From Clostridiales bacterium (lineage in GTDB: Bacteria > Bacillota > Clostridia > Peptostreptococcales > Anaerovoracaceae): a stretch of DNA of 54,580 nucleotides. Each line of letters starts with the position of its first letter. The first letter of the stretch is position 1. The notes below the pieces were generated by a model, which saw only the letters and a program-made list of their open reading frames with translations, was not told where the DNA came from and made no database searches. Position numbers and translations under genes: made by a program. Location: NCBI GenBank assembly GCA_022773945.1, contig JALFNS010000003.1, forward strand, positions 1 to 54,580, read 5' to 3'. Below are positions 7,978 to 17,701 of this stretch, in pieces.

Positions 7978-9451
7978 CTGCAACAGCATTAAATTCAAGA
8001 CCTGGCTCTACTTCATACTCTTCGCCGCAGGGCTCATGCTCGTGCTGTGGATCATGCAGGTGTTTCTCTTCAACAGCGCCTACGGCACCATGAAGGAGAC
8101 GCAGACCAGGGAAGTGGTAAGAGACATAAATCAGTCCTTTAAGAAGCACGATACGGAGAAATTTCTCCATGAAATCGGCGAGCTGTCCGATTCCTACGAT
8201 ATGTACATATACGTGGTGTCCTATGACGGCAAAACCCAGTATTTCAGCCCTTCGGCAGAGGATTACGCCAAGGCTCCCAGCTTCGAGACCGATTACTCGG
8301 GAGACGGCACCTCATCGGACAGCGAGTTCATATCCAAGATTCAGACTCTCAATGAGCATATGATAAGGAACAACGGATCCGCATACGTGAAGATCGAAGG
8401 AAATGACAAATCGCAGGTCATTCTGGCTTACGGAGGAGTTCTCACTCTGGAGGACAAGGAGCCTCTCATTGTGTATGTCTTCTCGCCTCTGTGGCCGGTA
8501 AATTCAACGGTACAGATCCTCACGAACCAGCTCGTTGCCGTTTCAATAGTTGCACTGATAATAGCCTGCTGCATATCAATATATCTTTCCACGAGAATCA
8601 CCCGCCCAATACGAAAGATAAGCGCCACGGCCCAGCGCCTGGCACAGGGCGAGTACGGCATAGTCTTCAGAGGCGGACACTATACGGAGCTCAACAACCT
8701 GGCGGACACTCTGACGGGAGCATCCATCGAGCTTGAGAAATCCCTCATGCTCCAGAAGGATCTGGTTGCCAACGTGTCCCACGATCTGAGAACGCCGCTT
8801 ACAATGATTAAATCCTACGCGGAAATGATTCGTGATATTTCCGGAGACAATCCGGACAAGCGCAACGAACATCTGAAGGTTATAATAGAAGAGACGGACA
8901 GGCTTAACGGTCTGGTGGGAGATCTCCTCACCGTATCGCGCCTCCAGTCGGGCAAGATGGTTCTCGATATCAGCGAGTTCAGTCTGACGGAAGCGGTGGA
9001 AAGCATCCTCAACACCTACAAAGTCATGGAGATGGAACAGGATTACAGGATAGAATTCAACTGTAGCTCCAATTACATCGTCAGAGGAGACGAGGAAAAG
9101 CTGAAGCAGGTTGTCTCCAACCTGGTGTCAAATGCGGTGAAGTTCAGCGGAGAGGAGAAGCATGTAATCGTCTCACTCAGAAAGAAAGGCAGATATGTCC
9201 AGTTCCGTGTCAGTGACTCCGGTCCGGGAATTCCTCCCGAAGAGCTTGACCACGTATGGGAGAGATACTACAGATCCAGTTCCAATATGGTGCGCTCCGC
9301 AGAAGGCACCGGGCTGGGACTGGCCATATGCAAGGAGATACTCTCCCTTCACAAGACAGATTTCGGTGTTTCCAGCACTCTGGGAGAAGGCAGCGAATTC
9401 TGGTTTGACGCGGAGCTTGTCAGAACAGATAAATTAAACACGACGGACTAA
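7961..9451 (+). CDS. Membrane sensor histidine kinase
   Basis: Sensor kinase of 496 residues, partner of the preceding response regulator. It has a transmembrane segment at about 14-37, an extracellular sensor region (about 38-185), a second segment at about 190-210, a HAMP linker, a HisKA domain with phospho-acceptor H274 (VSHDLRTPL), and a HATPase_c domain with N box (VSNLVSNAVKFS), DSGPGIP and GTGLGLAI boxes. The start is TTG at 7961, inside the regulator's 3' end, with AGAGGAG 12 bases upstream; no better start exists before the first membrane segment. Overlapping genes imply coupled translation. The extracellular part has no domain I recognise. Confidence 0.93.
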   Translation: MKPKIDCNSIKFKTWLYFILFAAGLMLVLWIMQVFLFNSAYGTMKETQTREVVRDINQSFKKHDTEKFLHEIGELSDSYDMYIYVVSYDGKTQYFSPSAEDYAKAPSFETDYSGDGTSSDSEFISKIQTLNEHMIRNNGSAYVKIEGNDKSQVILAYGGVLTLEDKEPLIVYVFSPLWPVNSTVQILTNQLVAVSIVALIIACCISIYLSTRITRPIRKISATAQRLAQGEYGIVFRGGHYTELNNLADTLTGASIELEKSLMLQKDLVANVSHDLRTPLTMIKSYAEMIRDISGDNPDKRNEHLKVIIEETDRLNGLVGDLLTVSRLQSGKMVLDISEFSLTEAVESILNTYKVMEMEQDYRIEFNCSSNYIVRGDEEKLKQVVSNLVSNAVKFSGEEKHVIVSLRKKGRYVQFRVSDSGPGIPPEELDHVWERYYRSSSNMVRSAEGTGLGLAICKEILSLHKTDFGVSSTLGEGSEFWFDAELVRTDKLNTTD

Positions 9452-9464
9452 GGAGCACAAAAAA

Positions 9465-10301
9465 ATGATAACAAGCGATTTTCACACACACACATGTTTT
9501 TCGGATGACTGCGAGACGCCTTTTGAGACTGCACTGGAATCAGCCGGTAAGCAGGGTATAGAGCATCTGGCCGTTACGGATCACTACGACCCGGGCTATC
9601 CAAACCCGGACTTCCCTTTCATTCTGGATTTTGACAATTATCTGCCTGCGCTTCAGAAGGCGCGTGAGAAATACGCGGAGCGTGACGACTTCACACTGGC
9701 TGCAGGGATAGAAGTGGGAATCATGGAAGGCCAGCTTGACAATATAGAGAACGCCCTTAACAGATTCGACTACGACGTTGTCATCGGATCTTTTCACTGC
9801 TACAGGGATCTTGACATAAGCGACTTCGATTTCTCGACAATAGACAGGATTAAATTTCTCGAAGATTTCTATGAGTACATCTACAGAATGCTCAGAGAGT
9901 TTGACAACTACGATATTCTGGGACACCTGACCGTCATAGACAGGTACGTGGGAGACATGCTCGAGCCGGCAGGCTCCGTTCCCTGCCGTCACCTCTACGA
10001 CTACGGCTTCATAAGCGATGTCATCGACGAAATCCTACGTCTCCAGATAGACAGAGGCAAAGCCGTGGAGATAAACTCCTCCAGCTTCAACTACAGAATG
10101 GGAACATTTCTCCCGAGAGAATCAGTGCTCAGAAGATACAGAGAGCTGGGAGGCGAAATGATAACCTTCGGTTCAGATGCCCACAGCCCTCTTCTCTACA
10201 GAAGCCATTTCGAGGATACCACACAGCTGGCGAAATCCATAGGCTTCGAATATCACTGCACATATACGAACAGGAAACCGGAATTCAGAAGAATTCCCTG
10301 A
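9465..10301 (+). CDS. PHP-domain phosphoesterase, HisJ/HisK-like
   Basis: Protein of 278 residues with a complete PHP metal-binding set: SDFHTHTCFSDD at the N-terminus, VTDHYD, GIEVGI, SFHCY and GSDAHSP near the C-terminus. It resembles histidinol-phosphate phosphatases of the PHP type, which act in histidine biosynthesis. No other his gene is nearby, so a different phosphate ester substrate is equally possible. It follows the kinase by 13 bases and may be cotranscribed. The 3' end overlaps the 3' end of the convergent radA by 17 bases, leaving no room for a terminator between them. Confidence 0.85.
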   Translation: MITSDFHTHTCFSDDCETPFETALESAGKQGIEHLAVTDHYDPGYPNPDFPFILDFDNYLPALQKAREKYAERDDFTLAAGIEVGIMEGQLDNIENALNRFDYDVVIGSFHCYRDLDISDFDFSTIDRIKFLEDFYEYIYRMLREFDNYDILGHLTVIDRYVGDMLEPAGSVPCRHLYDYGFISDVIDEILRLQIDRGKAVEINSSSFNYRMGTFLPRESVLRRYRELGGEMITFGSDAHSPLLYRSHFEDTTQLAKSIGFEYHCTYTNRKPEFRRIP

Positions 10302-11679
10302 TTTCACGTATATTCCTGATTCCAATCACTTCAATTTTACCGCCGGGCTTAATACGCTCGGCGTTTTTAACGGGCATAATCACTCTCCTGAAACCCATGC
10401 GCTCCCCTTCTCTGACGATCTTCTCGCTGTTCTGAACAGCTCTCAGGTCTCCCGTAAGCCCCAGCTCTCCAAGAACCAGAGTCCTGCTGTCCAGCCTGCG
10501 GCCGACAAAGCTTGAGTATACCGCAGCAGCCACAGCCAGATCCGTGTATGTGCCCTCCGGCTTCAGGCCGCCCACTATGTTCACATAAACATCCTGATCT
10601 ATGAGCTTGACACCCATCTTCTTCTCCAGAACCGCCAGTATCATGTTGACTCTTGAGTTGTCTATTCCTATGGTCGTTCTTCTGGCGAAGCCTACGTTGC
10701 ACGGACATGTCAGAGCCTGAACCTCCAGAATGAGAGGTCTGGTCCCTTCATACACCGCGGTTGCCACAGCACCTTCGTTTCCCTCGTCCATTTCCTCCAT
10801 GAGGGTGCCCGACAGATTCTCGATTTCCACAAGTCCTTCCTCGGCCATCTCGAATGCGCCGATTTCACTCGTGGTCCCGAACCTGTTCTTCTGAGCTCTG
10901 AGTATTCTCATCTCGTGGCTTCTGTCCCCCGTGAAGCTCAGCACACAGTCCACCATGTGCTCCAGAATTCTCGGACCGGCAAGCTCACCGCTCTTGGTTA
11001 CGTGAGCTACGATAAACACCGGAATGCCGCGGCTTTTGCCTATCTTCATGAGCTCGTTGCCGCAGGCCCTGACCTGTGAAACGCTTCCCGGCGCGCTCTC
11101 CGTCTCGCTGCTGTACATTGTCTGAATTGAATCGACAATGAGAAACTCCGGCTTGAGATTCTCGCAGACAGTCGAAACGTTCTCTATATTCGTCTCCGCC
11201 AGTATGAACAGATTGTCGCTGATTTCGCCTGCCCCCGTATCCGGACGCCGGCACACCCTGTCGGCACGCATCTTGATCTGCTCCTCAGACTCCTCGCCGG
11301 ATACATAGAGCACGCAGCCTCGCTCACGGGCAATATTGCCCGCCGCCTGTATTATTATTGTTGATTTGCCTATTCCCGGTTCACCTGAAATCAGCACGAG
11401 GGATCCGGGCACAAGGCCTCCTCCCAGAACTCTGTTAAGCTCCCTTATTCCCGTGTCGATTCTCTCCTTCTCACCGGAGGAAACCTCTGCCAGCTTCTGG
11501 GGTTTGCCCGCAGCTGCCGCCGAAGAGGTGCGTCTTCTCCTGTCATCCTCTTTGCCGGTGAACACCTTCTCCTCAACCATGGAGTTCCAGGCGTGACACA
11601 CGGGACACTGCCCCGTCCACCGGGTGCTTTCGCTGCCGCACTCCTGACACACGAAAACCGTATCTTTTTTCTTGGCCAT
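10285..11679 (-). CDS. radA: DNA repair protein RadA
   Basis: RecA-like ATPase of 464 residues that drives branch migration in recombinational repair. It starts with a four-cysteine zinc finger (FVCQECGS...GQCPVCHAW). The ATPase core has Walker A GEPGIGKST, Walker B EFLIVDSIQ and the RadA signature KNRFG (in RAQKNRFGTTSEIG). The C-terminal Lon-protease-like domain contains VGGLKPEGTYTDLAVAAA and GELGLTGDLRAV. The ATG at 11679 is preceded by AAGGAGTAAGGGGGG. It sits 23 bases after pfkA, as the last gene of dnaE-pfkA-radA. Confidence 0.97.
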   Translation of the reverse strand: MAKKKDTVFVCQECGSESTRWTGQCPVCHAWNSMVEEKVFTGKEDDRRRRTSSAAAAGKPQKLAEVSSGEKERIDTGIRELNRVLGGGLVPGSLVLISGEPGIGKSTIIIQAAGNIARERGCVLYVSGEESEEQIKMRADRVCRRPDTGAGEISDNLFILAETNIENVSTVCENLKPEFLIVDSIQTMYSSETESAPGSVSQVRACGNELMKIGKSRGIPVFIVAHVTKSGELAGPRILEHMVDCVLSFTGDRSHEMRILRAQKNRFGTTSEIGAFEMAEEGLVEIENLSGTLMEEMDEGNEGAVATAVYEGTRPLILEVQALTCPCNVGFARRTTIGIDNSRVNMILAVLEKKMGVKLIDQDVYVNIVGGLKPEGTYTDLAVAAAVYSSFVGRRLDSRTLVLGELGLTGDLRAVQNSEKIVREGERMGFRRVIMPVKNAERIKPGGKIEVIGIRNIREIREFF

Positions 11680-11702
11680 TCTTCTGTCCCCCCTTACTCC
11701 TT

Positions 11703-12668
11703 CTAGGAAAGCACGTTAGCCAGATTGTACATATCCATCCTGAATTCTCTCTTCATCCCTACAGCCTTTTCAAGATCCAGTGCGACGATTTCGCCCTGGA
11801 GTGTCCCCACGGCTCTGCTCCCCGAATCGTTATAGAGCACGTCCGCCGCCTTGGCTCCCGTCAGGCTTGCAAGGCGTCTGTCAGCCTCTGTCGGGCTTCC
11901 GCCCCTCTGTATATATCCGGGCACCACAATCCTGGCCTCTCTGCCCGTCATTTCCTCCAGAATCTCAGCCAGCTGGCGCGAATCGATATCCACGCCCTCC
12001 GCCTTGACTATTATGCTGTGGACTTTGCCCGAGGACTGACCTCTCAGCACCCTGCGGCACACCTCGTTTATGTCCTGGGGAACCTCCGGCACCATGATGA
12101 CATCGGCTCCTCCGCCAAGGCCGGCATAGAGAGCCAGATCCCCGCAGTGCCTGCCCATAACCTCTATTATTGTGGTCCTCTCGTGGGATGATGACGTGTC
12201 TCTGATGTTGCCGATAAGATTCAGCGTTGTGTTTACCGCCGTGTCGAAGCCTATGGTCATATCGGTGTACCCCATATCATTGTCGATAGTTCCCGGAACC
12301 ACGGCCACGTCAACGCCCAGCTTCGACAGCTCCAGAGCTCCCTTCATCGAGCCCTCTCCGCCTATTACGACCAGGCCTTCTATTCCGTAGGCTCTGAGAA
12401 TGCCCACCGCATGCTCCTGCCACTTCTTCTCCATAAACCTGCTGCTTCTGGCGGTTTTGAGAATCGTTCCGCCTCTGTGAAGTATATCTCCGCCGGAAAC
12501 CCACTCCAGCTTCTGTATATCTCCGTCAATCAGACCTTCGTAGCCTCTGCTGATACCGTAAACCTCCATCCCCAGATGTATTCCCGTGCGCAGCGCCGAT
12601 CTTATCGCCGCGTTCATGCCCGGCGCATCTCCACCGCTTGTCAGTATTCCTATCCTCTTCATTGTCAT
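11703..12668 (-). CDS. pfkA: 6-phosphofructokinase
   Basis: Glycolytic enzyme phosphorylating fructose 6-phosphate; 321 residues, the usual bacterial length. It has LTSGGDAPGMNAAIR for nucleotide binding, the catalytic PGTIDND motif, the TIGFDTA and MGRHCGDLAL substrate motifs, and IQRGGSPTEADR. PGTIDND rather than PKTIDND indicates the ATP-dependent class. The usual GGDGS loop is GGEGS here (E105), replacing the Mg-ATP-contacting Asp103 of the E. coli enzyme. The ATG overlaps the dnaE stop (ATGA); a second ATG two codons later is also possible. Pairing of dnaE with pfkA is common in Firmicutes. Confidence 0.96.
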   Translation of the reverse strand: MTMKRIGILTSGGDAPGMNAAIRSALRTGIHLGMEVYGISRGYEGLIDGDIQKLEWVSGGDILHRGGTILKTARSSRFMEKKWQEHAVGILRAYGIEGLVVIGGEGSMKGALELSKLGVDVAVVPGTIDNDMGYTDMTIGFDTAVNTTLNLIGNIRDTSSSHERTTIIEVMGRHCGDLALYAGLGGGADVIMVPEVPQDINEVCRRVLRGQSSGKVHSIIVKAEGVDIDSRQLAEILEEMTGREARIVVPGYIQRGGSPTEADRRLASLTGAKAADVLYNDSGSRAVGTLQGEIVALDLEKAVGMKREFRMDMYNLANVLS

Positions 12669-15600
12669 TCAACCCCCTTGTAATTCTCCCTTCCGACTAT
12701 TTCTGTGATTTTTCTCTCAAAATCCTCATCCGGCTCAACCCACATGTCTCTGTCGCCTCTGAAGCTTCCGCCCTGAGGCAGATAAATTATCGGCTGGCAG
12801 TTTCCCGGATGCTGACTGATAACTCTCCTTATCCTGTCGAGCACCTCTCTGTTCTGCTCTCTGATGTTGTGTATGCCGTCACCCTGAGGAAGGCGTATCT
12901 TGACTATTCCTCTGCTCACGGACTGCCGCAGGTCCACTATGGACTCGGCCAGAAGCTTAGGCATCTCCTCTTCCTTGAAGTTGATTTTGCCTCTGACGGA
13001 TACTATTGAGTCCTCTCCCAGAAGTCCGCCGTACTTCTCGTACACGTTAGGGAATACCACAACCTCCACGCTGCCGTAGAGATCCTCCATATCCGCAAAA
13101 GCCATCATCTTGCCGTTTTTGGTTATGAGTGTCTTCTTCCCCGTTATGATTCCCGCCATCACAGCCTTCATTCCGTCCTCCACGGAGCTCTCGGCAATCT
13201 GGCCTTCCCCCTCTTCTTCAGACGTTACCGCCTCCGCCAGCTCTCTGCTGGTAACGGTGACCTGTCTGTTTATCACATCGGCGAAATCGTCCAGAGGATG
13301 CGCCGTCAGATACACTCCCAGCATCTCCTTCTCCTGTGCCATGAGAATATCCGAAGAGAATTCCTTCACTTCAGGCAGCTTGTTCAGCATGCCCGAGTCC
13401 ATAATCTCCGCCTCAGTCTGGAAGAGTGATATCTGGCCCTCCAGAGTATTCTTCGCCGCAGCCTGAGCCGAATCCATAAGTGACTCGTATACGGACAGAT
13501 GGGCAGCTCTGCTTCCTCCCAGAGAATCCATGGCGCCGGCTTTAATAAGGCTCTCCGCAGCCTTCCTGTTTATCCTGTGTATATCTATATTGTTGAAAAA
13601 AGCGAATATGTCCTTCGGTCTTCCCTTCGTCTCTCTGGCTTCAATTATGGCGTCTATAGGGATTTCCCCCAGATTCTTGATACCCAGAAGCCCGAATCTG
13701 ATTCTGCCTCTCCTGCGGCCCTTCTCGTCCTCATCATAGACCACTGTAAACTTCTTGCCGCTTTCATTCACATCGGGAGGCAGGACTTCTATTCCCATTT
13801 CCCTGCAGTTTCTTATATAGTGGGCCATGGACTTGGCATCTCCCATAACGCTGGTCATGAGAGCCGCCATGAACTCCACCGGATAGTGAGCCTTGAGATA
13901 GCCCGTCTCATAGGCGAGCACCGCATATGCGGCAGCGTGGGATTTGTTGAAGGCATACTCGGCGAAGCTGATCATCTGATTGAATATCTCCTCAGCCTTG
14001 TCCTCCGGTATTCCTCTCCTTACACATCCGTCTATCTCAACATTGCCCGCTTCATCAGTCTTGCCGTGGATGAAATACTCCTTCTCCTGAAGCATGACAT
14101 CCATCTTCTTCTTGCTCATGGCTCTTCTTACCAGGTCGGATCTGCCGTAGGAATATCCTCCCAGATCACGGACTATCTGCATTACCTGCTCCTGGTACAC
14201 CATACATCCGTAGGTTACGGACAGAATAGGCTTCAGACTCTCGTGTATGTACTCCACATGTCCCGGATTTCTCTTGTTCTCGATGTATGTGGGAATCGAG
14301 GACATAGGACCCGGTCTGTAGAGAGCGATTCCCGCCACGATATCCTCGAAGCAGTCCGGCTTCAGGTTCTTCATGAAGGAAGTCATACCGCTGCTCTCCA
14401 GCTGGAACACACCTCCCGTGTTGCCGCCGGCAATAAGCTCGAAAACGCGGGGATCGTCGTATTCCATAGATGAGAAGTCGATGCTTACCCCGTGGCCCTT
14501 CTCTATCATCTCCAGAGCATCCCTGATTATGGTCAGGTTTCTAAGTCCCAGGAAGTCCATCTTGAGAAGTCCCAGCTCCTCGATGGTTGTCATATTGAAC
14601 TGGGTCGACAGGCCTTTGTCCGTCAGATAGAGCGGCACGTACTCATCCAGAGGCAGTCTGGAGATAACCACTCCCGCCGCATGTGTTGATGCGTGGCGGG
14701 GCATTCCTTCTATAGCCCTGGCCATATCTATAACCTGCCTGGCCTGCGTGTCCGTATCATACATTGTCTTCAGATCCGGGCTCGTCTCCAGCGCCTTGTC
14801 CAGAGTCATGTGCAGACTGAATGGTATCGCCTTGGCTATGGCATCCGTATCGGCATAGCTCACATTCAGCACCCTGCCCACGTCCCTGACAGCCTGCTTC
14901 GCCTTCATGGTTCCGAAGGTTATTATCTGCGACACGTTGTCCGCTCCGTACTTCTCCGTAACGTAATCAATAACCTCTCCGCGGCGCTCGTAGCAGAAGT
15001 CTATATCGATATCCGGCATGCTGACTCTCTCCGGATTGAGAAATCTCTCGAAGATGAGGCCGTACTTTATCGGATCGATATCCGTTATTCTCAGTGTGTA
15101 CGCAACTATGGAGCCGGCAGCCGAACCTCTTCCCGGTCCTACCATTATGTCCCTGCTCCTGGCGTAGTTTATGAAATCCCATACTATGAGGAAGTACTCC
15201 ACATAGCCCATATTCTCTATGGTCTCAAGCTCGTACTCCAGTCTCTCTCTGTTCCCGGAGGCCTGCTCCCCGTATCTCTCCTCCAGACCCGTGAAGCAGA
15301 GCTTTCTCAGATACTCCCTGTTGCTCATGCCGTCAGGCGCATGAAACTCCGGCAGATGAAGCTCGCCGAAGGTGAAGGTGACGTTGCACCTTTCCGCTAT
15401 CTTGTGGGTGTTGTCCACTGCTTCCGGGATGCCCGCGAAGATTTTGCGCATTTCATCCTCTGACTTCAGATAGAACTGATCATTGGAGAATCGCATTCTG
15501 TTGTCCTCGTCCAGTGTTGTTCCCGTCTGGATGCACATGAGCACATCCTGGGCCTCCGCATCCTCCTGCTTCACATAATGCACATCATTTGTGGCAACAA

Positions 15601-16198
15601 AAGGTATCCCCGTCTCCTCATGAAGCTTTTTCATGAGAGGGAGTATTCTCGCCTCTTCCTCCAGGCCCTGATCCTGCAGCTCCAGGAAGAAGTTGTCTTC
15701 TCCGAAGATGTCTCTCATGGCCAGAGCCTCATCCCTGGCCCTGTTGTAGTCCCCCATGAGAAGAGCGTGCTGAACATTTCCCGCCAGACAGGCTGACAGT
15801 GCGATTATTCCGTCGCTGTACTCGCGCAAAAGCTCCCGGTCCACTCTCGGCTTGTAGTAGAAGCCGTTACGATAGGCTTCCGAGACTATCTTCATCAGGT
15901 TTCTGTAGCCTTCATTGTTCTCCGCCAGCAGCACCAGGTGGCCCATGCCCTTATCCTTGTCGACTTCCTTGTCGAAGCGTGTTCTGGGCGCCACATAGAC
16001 CTCGCATCCGATTACCGGCTTGATTCCCGCATCCAGACAGGCTCTGTAGAAGTCAATGACCCCGAACATGACGCCATGGTCCGTAATTGCCAGAGAGTCC
16101 ATTCCCATCTCTGCGGCGGCGGAAACCAGATCCTTTATCCTGGCGGCACCGTCCAGAAGGCTGTATTCAGTATGTACGTGCAAATGTGTAAAACTCAT
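12665..16198 (-). CDS. dnaE: DNA polymerase III alpha subunit (DnaE type)
   Basis: Replicative polymerase subunit of 1177 residues. It has an N-terminal PHP domain starting MSFTHLHVHTEYSLLDGAAR, the family C polymerase core with the catalytic aspartates in MPDIDIDFCYERR and GPGRGSAAGS, a helix-hairpin-helix region (about residues 830-900), and a C-terminal OB fold (VMAGIITGKKTLITKNGKMMA...). The start is taken at the ATG at 16198, where similarity to the family begins. A GTG five codons upstream (16213) has AAAGGG four bases before it and cannot be excluded. A TATAAT box lies only six bases before the ATG. It is the first gene of an operon with pfkA and radA. Confidence 0.97.
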   Translation of the reverse strand: MSFTHLHVHTEYSLLDGAARIKDLVSAAAEMGMDSLAITDHGVMFGVIDFYRACLDAGIKPVIGCEVYVAPRTRFDKEVDKDKGMGHLVLLAENNEGYRNLMKIVSEAYRNGFYYKPRVDRELLREYSDGIIALSACLAGNVQHALLMGDYNRARDEALAMRDIFGEDNFFLELQDQGLEEEARILPLMKKLHEETGIPFVATNDVHYVKQEDAEAQDVLMCIQTGTTLDEDNRMRFSNDQFYLKSEDEMRKIFAGIPEAVDNTHKIAERCNVTFTFGELHLPEFHAPDGMSNREYLRKLCFTGLEERYGEQASGNRERLEYELETIENMGYVEYFLIVWDFINYARSRDIMVGPGRGSAAGSIVAYTLRITDIDPIKYGLIFERFLNPERVSMPDIDIDFCYERRGEVIDYVTEKYGADNVSQIITFGTMKAKQAVRDVGRVLNVSYADTDAIAKAIPFSLHMTLDKALETSPDLKTMYDTDTQARQVIDMARAIEGMPRHASTHAAGVVISRLPLDEYVPLYLTDKGLSTQFNMTTIEELGLLKMDFLGLRNLTIIRDALEMIEKGHGVSIDFSSMEYDDPRVFELIAGGNTGGVFQLESSGMTSFMKNLKPDCFEDIVAGIALYRPGPMSSIPTYIENKRNPGHVEYIHESLKPILSVTYGCMVYQEQVMQIVRDLGGYSYGRSDLVRRAMSKKKMDVMLQEKEYFIHGKTDEAGNVEIDGCVRRGIPEDKAEEIFNQMISFAEYAFNKSHAAAYAVLAYETGYLKAHYPVEFMAALMTSVMGDAKSMAHYIRNCREMGIEVLPPDVNESGKKFTVVYDEDEKGRRRGRIRFGLLGIKNLGEIPIDAIIEARETKGRPKDIFAFFNNIDIHRINRKAAESLIKAGAMDSLGGSRAAHLSVYESLMDSAQAAAKNTLEGQISLFQTEAEIMDSGMLNKLPEVKEFSSDILMAQEKEMLGVYLTAHPLDDFADVINRQVTVTSRELAEAVTSEEEGEGQIAESSVEDGMKAVMAGIITGKKTLITKNGKMMAFADMEDLYGSVEVVVFPNVYEKYGGLLGEDSIVSVRGKINFKEEEMPKLLAESIVDLRQSVSRGIVKIRLPQGDGIHNIREQNREVLDRIRRVISQHPGNCQPIIYLPQGGSFRGDRDMWVEPDEDFERKITEIVGRENYKGVE

Positions 16199-16204
16199 GT
16201 TTTT

Positions 16205-16210
16205 ATTATA
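16205..16210 (-). promoter_or_regulatory. TATAAT -10 box immediately upstream of dnaE
   Basis: TATAAT on the minus strand ends six bases before the dnaE ATG, so a transcript from it would start at or next to the A of the start codon. No good -35 element is visible at 16-18 bases. Confidence 0.4.
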
Positions 16211-16294
16211 CACTAATCCCTTTAATATTTGGCAGAAATAAATTATACTGGTAATGTTATCAGAAAGACGGAAAGGCAGGGAATACCACAGATT

Positions 16295-17692
16295 ATGAAG
16301 AAGACAATCGGAATTTTAACAGCTGTACTGTTCGCATGCGCTGCTGCCATAGGAGTGATGACCTGGTGCTATGCATCCTCTGATGCCATCAGTGAGGAAG
16401 CCTTCGAAAACAGCACCTTTATTAATGGTGTCAACTGCTCCGGTCTCCCTTATGAAGACGCCGAGGGCAAGCTGGCAGATGACAGAAACGGGGGCAGCAT
16501 TGTGATGAAGGGCGACAGCGATAAAACTCTTGCCGTCTACAGAAACTTCGATTTCACCTTCGACATATCGGACAAAACTGCTTCCTTCAAGAAGGATCAT
16601 ATAATTCTCGCCGCCCTGAATCACTATCTGGGCATTCCTCTCAAATCCTCCATCACCATGACAATCGACGAGGACAATGGTGATCTTAAGGAACAGATAG
16701 AGGAAACACCTTTCATCGAAAGTCTTTCCTCCGATGAGAGCAAGGATGCTTACGTGGATCTCACAGATCCATCCTTCCCTATAGTTGCCGAGGTTTACGG
16801 CAGCAAGCCGGATGTGGATCAGCTCTACCATGATATATGCGCGGCCATCGAGAAGGGTGACAGAACCTTCATCTACTCCGACGACTCCTACCACGACATC
16901 CCTGACATAACCAGCGAAAGCGAGGAGATTCTCAACTATCAGAAGTTCTGCCTCAAGTATCTGAATCAGAAGATAGAGTACAAGCTGGGATCCGAAACCT
17001 TCACCATCGCTCCCGAAGAGCTGGCAACTCTTTATAAGGACGATTTGAGCGGTGATGCGGATGAGGATGCTGTCAGCAGCTATGTAAGCAGCCTTGCTGA
17101 CAAGTACGACAATGCGGGGATGGGCGTAACCTTCGAATCCGTAACAAGCGGAACCGTTTCCCTCAGCAGCGGAACCTACGGATGGACCATCGACCGCGAG
17201 AAGGAGGCAGAGCAGCTCGCCGGCGACATCAATTCACATAAGGATGTAAGCAGAGAGCCTGTCTGGGCACAGAAAGGCTACGGCGAATATTCCGACACCA
17301 TCGGTAACACCTACGTGGATGCAGATCTGTCAGCCCAGAAGGTCACTGTTATCAAAGACGGGAAGAAAATTTTCCAGTGTGACTGCGTCTCCGGCAACGA
17401 GGCCATGGGCTACAACACCCCTACCGGCGCCTTCTATATAGTAAATCGCCTCCAGAACCTGGTTCTCAGAGGCGATAACGCGGACGGCACCAAATACGAA
17501 AGCCCTGTCAAGTACTGGTGCGGATTCTACAAGGCATCCCACGGATTCCACGATGCCGACTGGCGCAGCACCTTCGGCGGCACCATCTACAAGACGAACG
17601 GAAGCCACGGCTGCATCAACATGCCACCTTCCCTGATGCCTGAATTCTTCGAGAAGGTTGAAGTGGGAATGCCGGTTATGGTGCATAAATAA
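16295..17692 (+). CDS. L,D-transpeptidase (YkuD) with N-terminal membrane anchor
   Basis: Cell-wall cross-linking enzyme of 465 residues. It starts at the ATG at 16295, giving MKKTIGILTAVLFACAAAIG, a signal-anchor segment; upstream in-frame codons lack this character. Two PG_binding_4-type repeats follow (about residues 45-310). The C-terminal YkuD domain begins near NTYVDADLSAQKVTVI and carries the catalytic motif SHGCINMP, nucleophile C440, plus the upstream HGFHDADWR histidine. It forms 3-3 cross-links in peptidoglycan or attaches proteins. It is divergent from dnaE and convergent with the AIM24-like gene, with 9 bases between stops. Confidence 0.93.
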   Translation: MKKTIGILTAVLFACAAAIGVMTWCYASSDAISEEAFENSTFINGVNCSGLPYEDAEGKLADDRNGGSIVMKGDSDKTLAVYRNFDFTFDISDKTASFKKDHIILAALNHYLGIPLKSSITMTIDEDNGDLKEQIEETPFIESLSSDESKDAYVDLTDPSFPIVAEVYGSKPDVDQLYHDICAAIEKGDRTFIYSDDSYHDIPDITSESEEILNYQKFCLKYLNQKIEYKLGSETFTIAPEELATLYKDDLSGDADEDAVSSYVSSLADKYDNAGMGVTFESVTSGTVSLSSGTYGWTIDREKEAEQLAGDINSHKDVSREPVWAQKGYGEYSDTIGNTYVDADLSAQKVTVIKDGKKIFQCDCVSGNEAMGYNTPTGAFYIVNRLQNLVLRGDNADGTKYESPVKYWCGFYKASHGFHDADWRSTFGGTIYKTNGSHGCINMPPSLMPEFFEKVEVGMPVMVHK

Positions 17693-17701
17693 AGGGCGGT
17701 T

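Noticed and set aside
13499-14473. Long plus-strand frame of 324 codons opposite dnaE
   Set aside because: It lies entirely antisense to the conserved dnaE core, has no family features and results from the codon bias of the minus strand.
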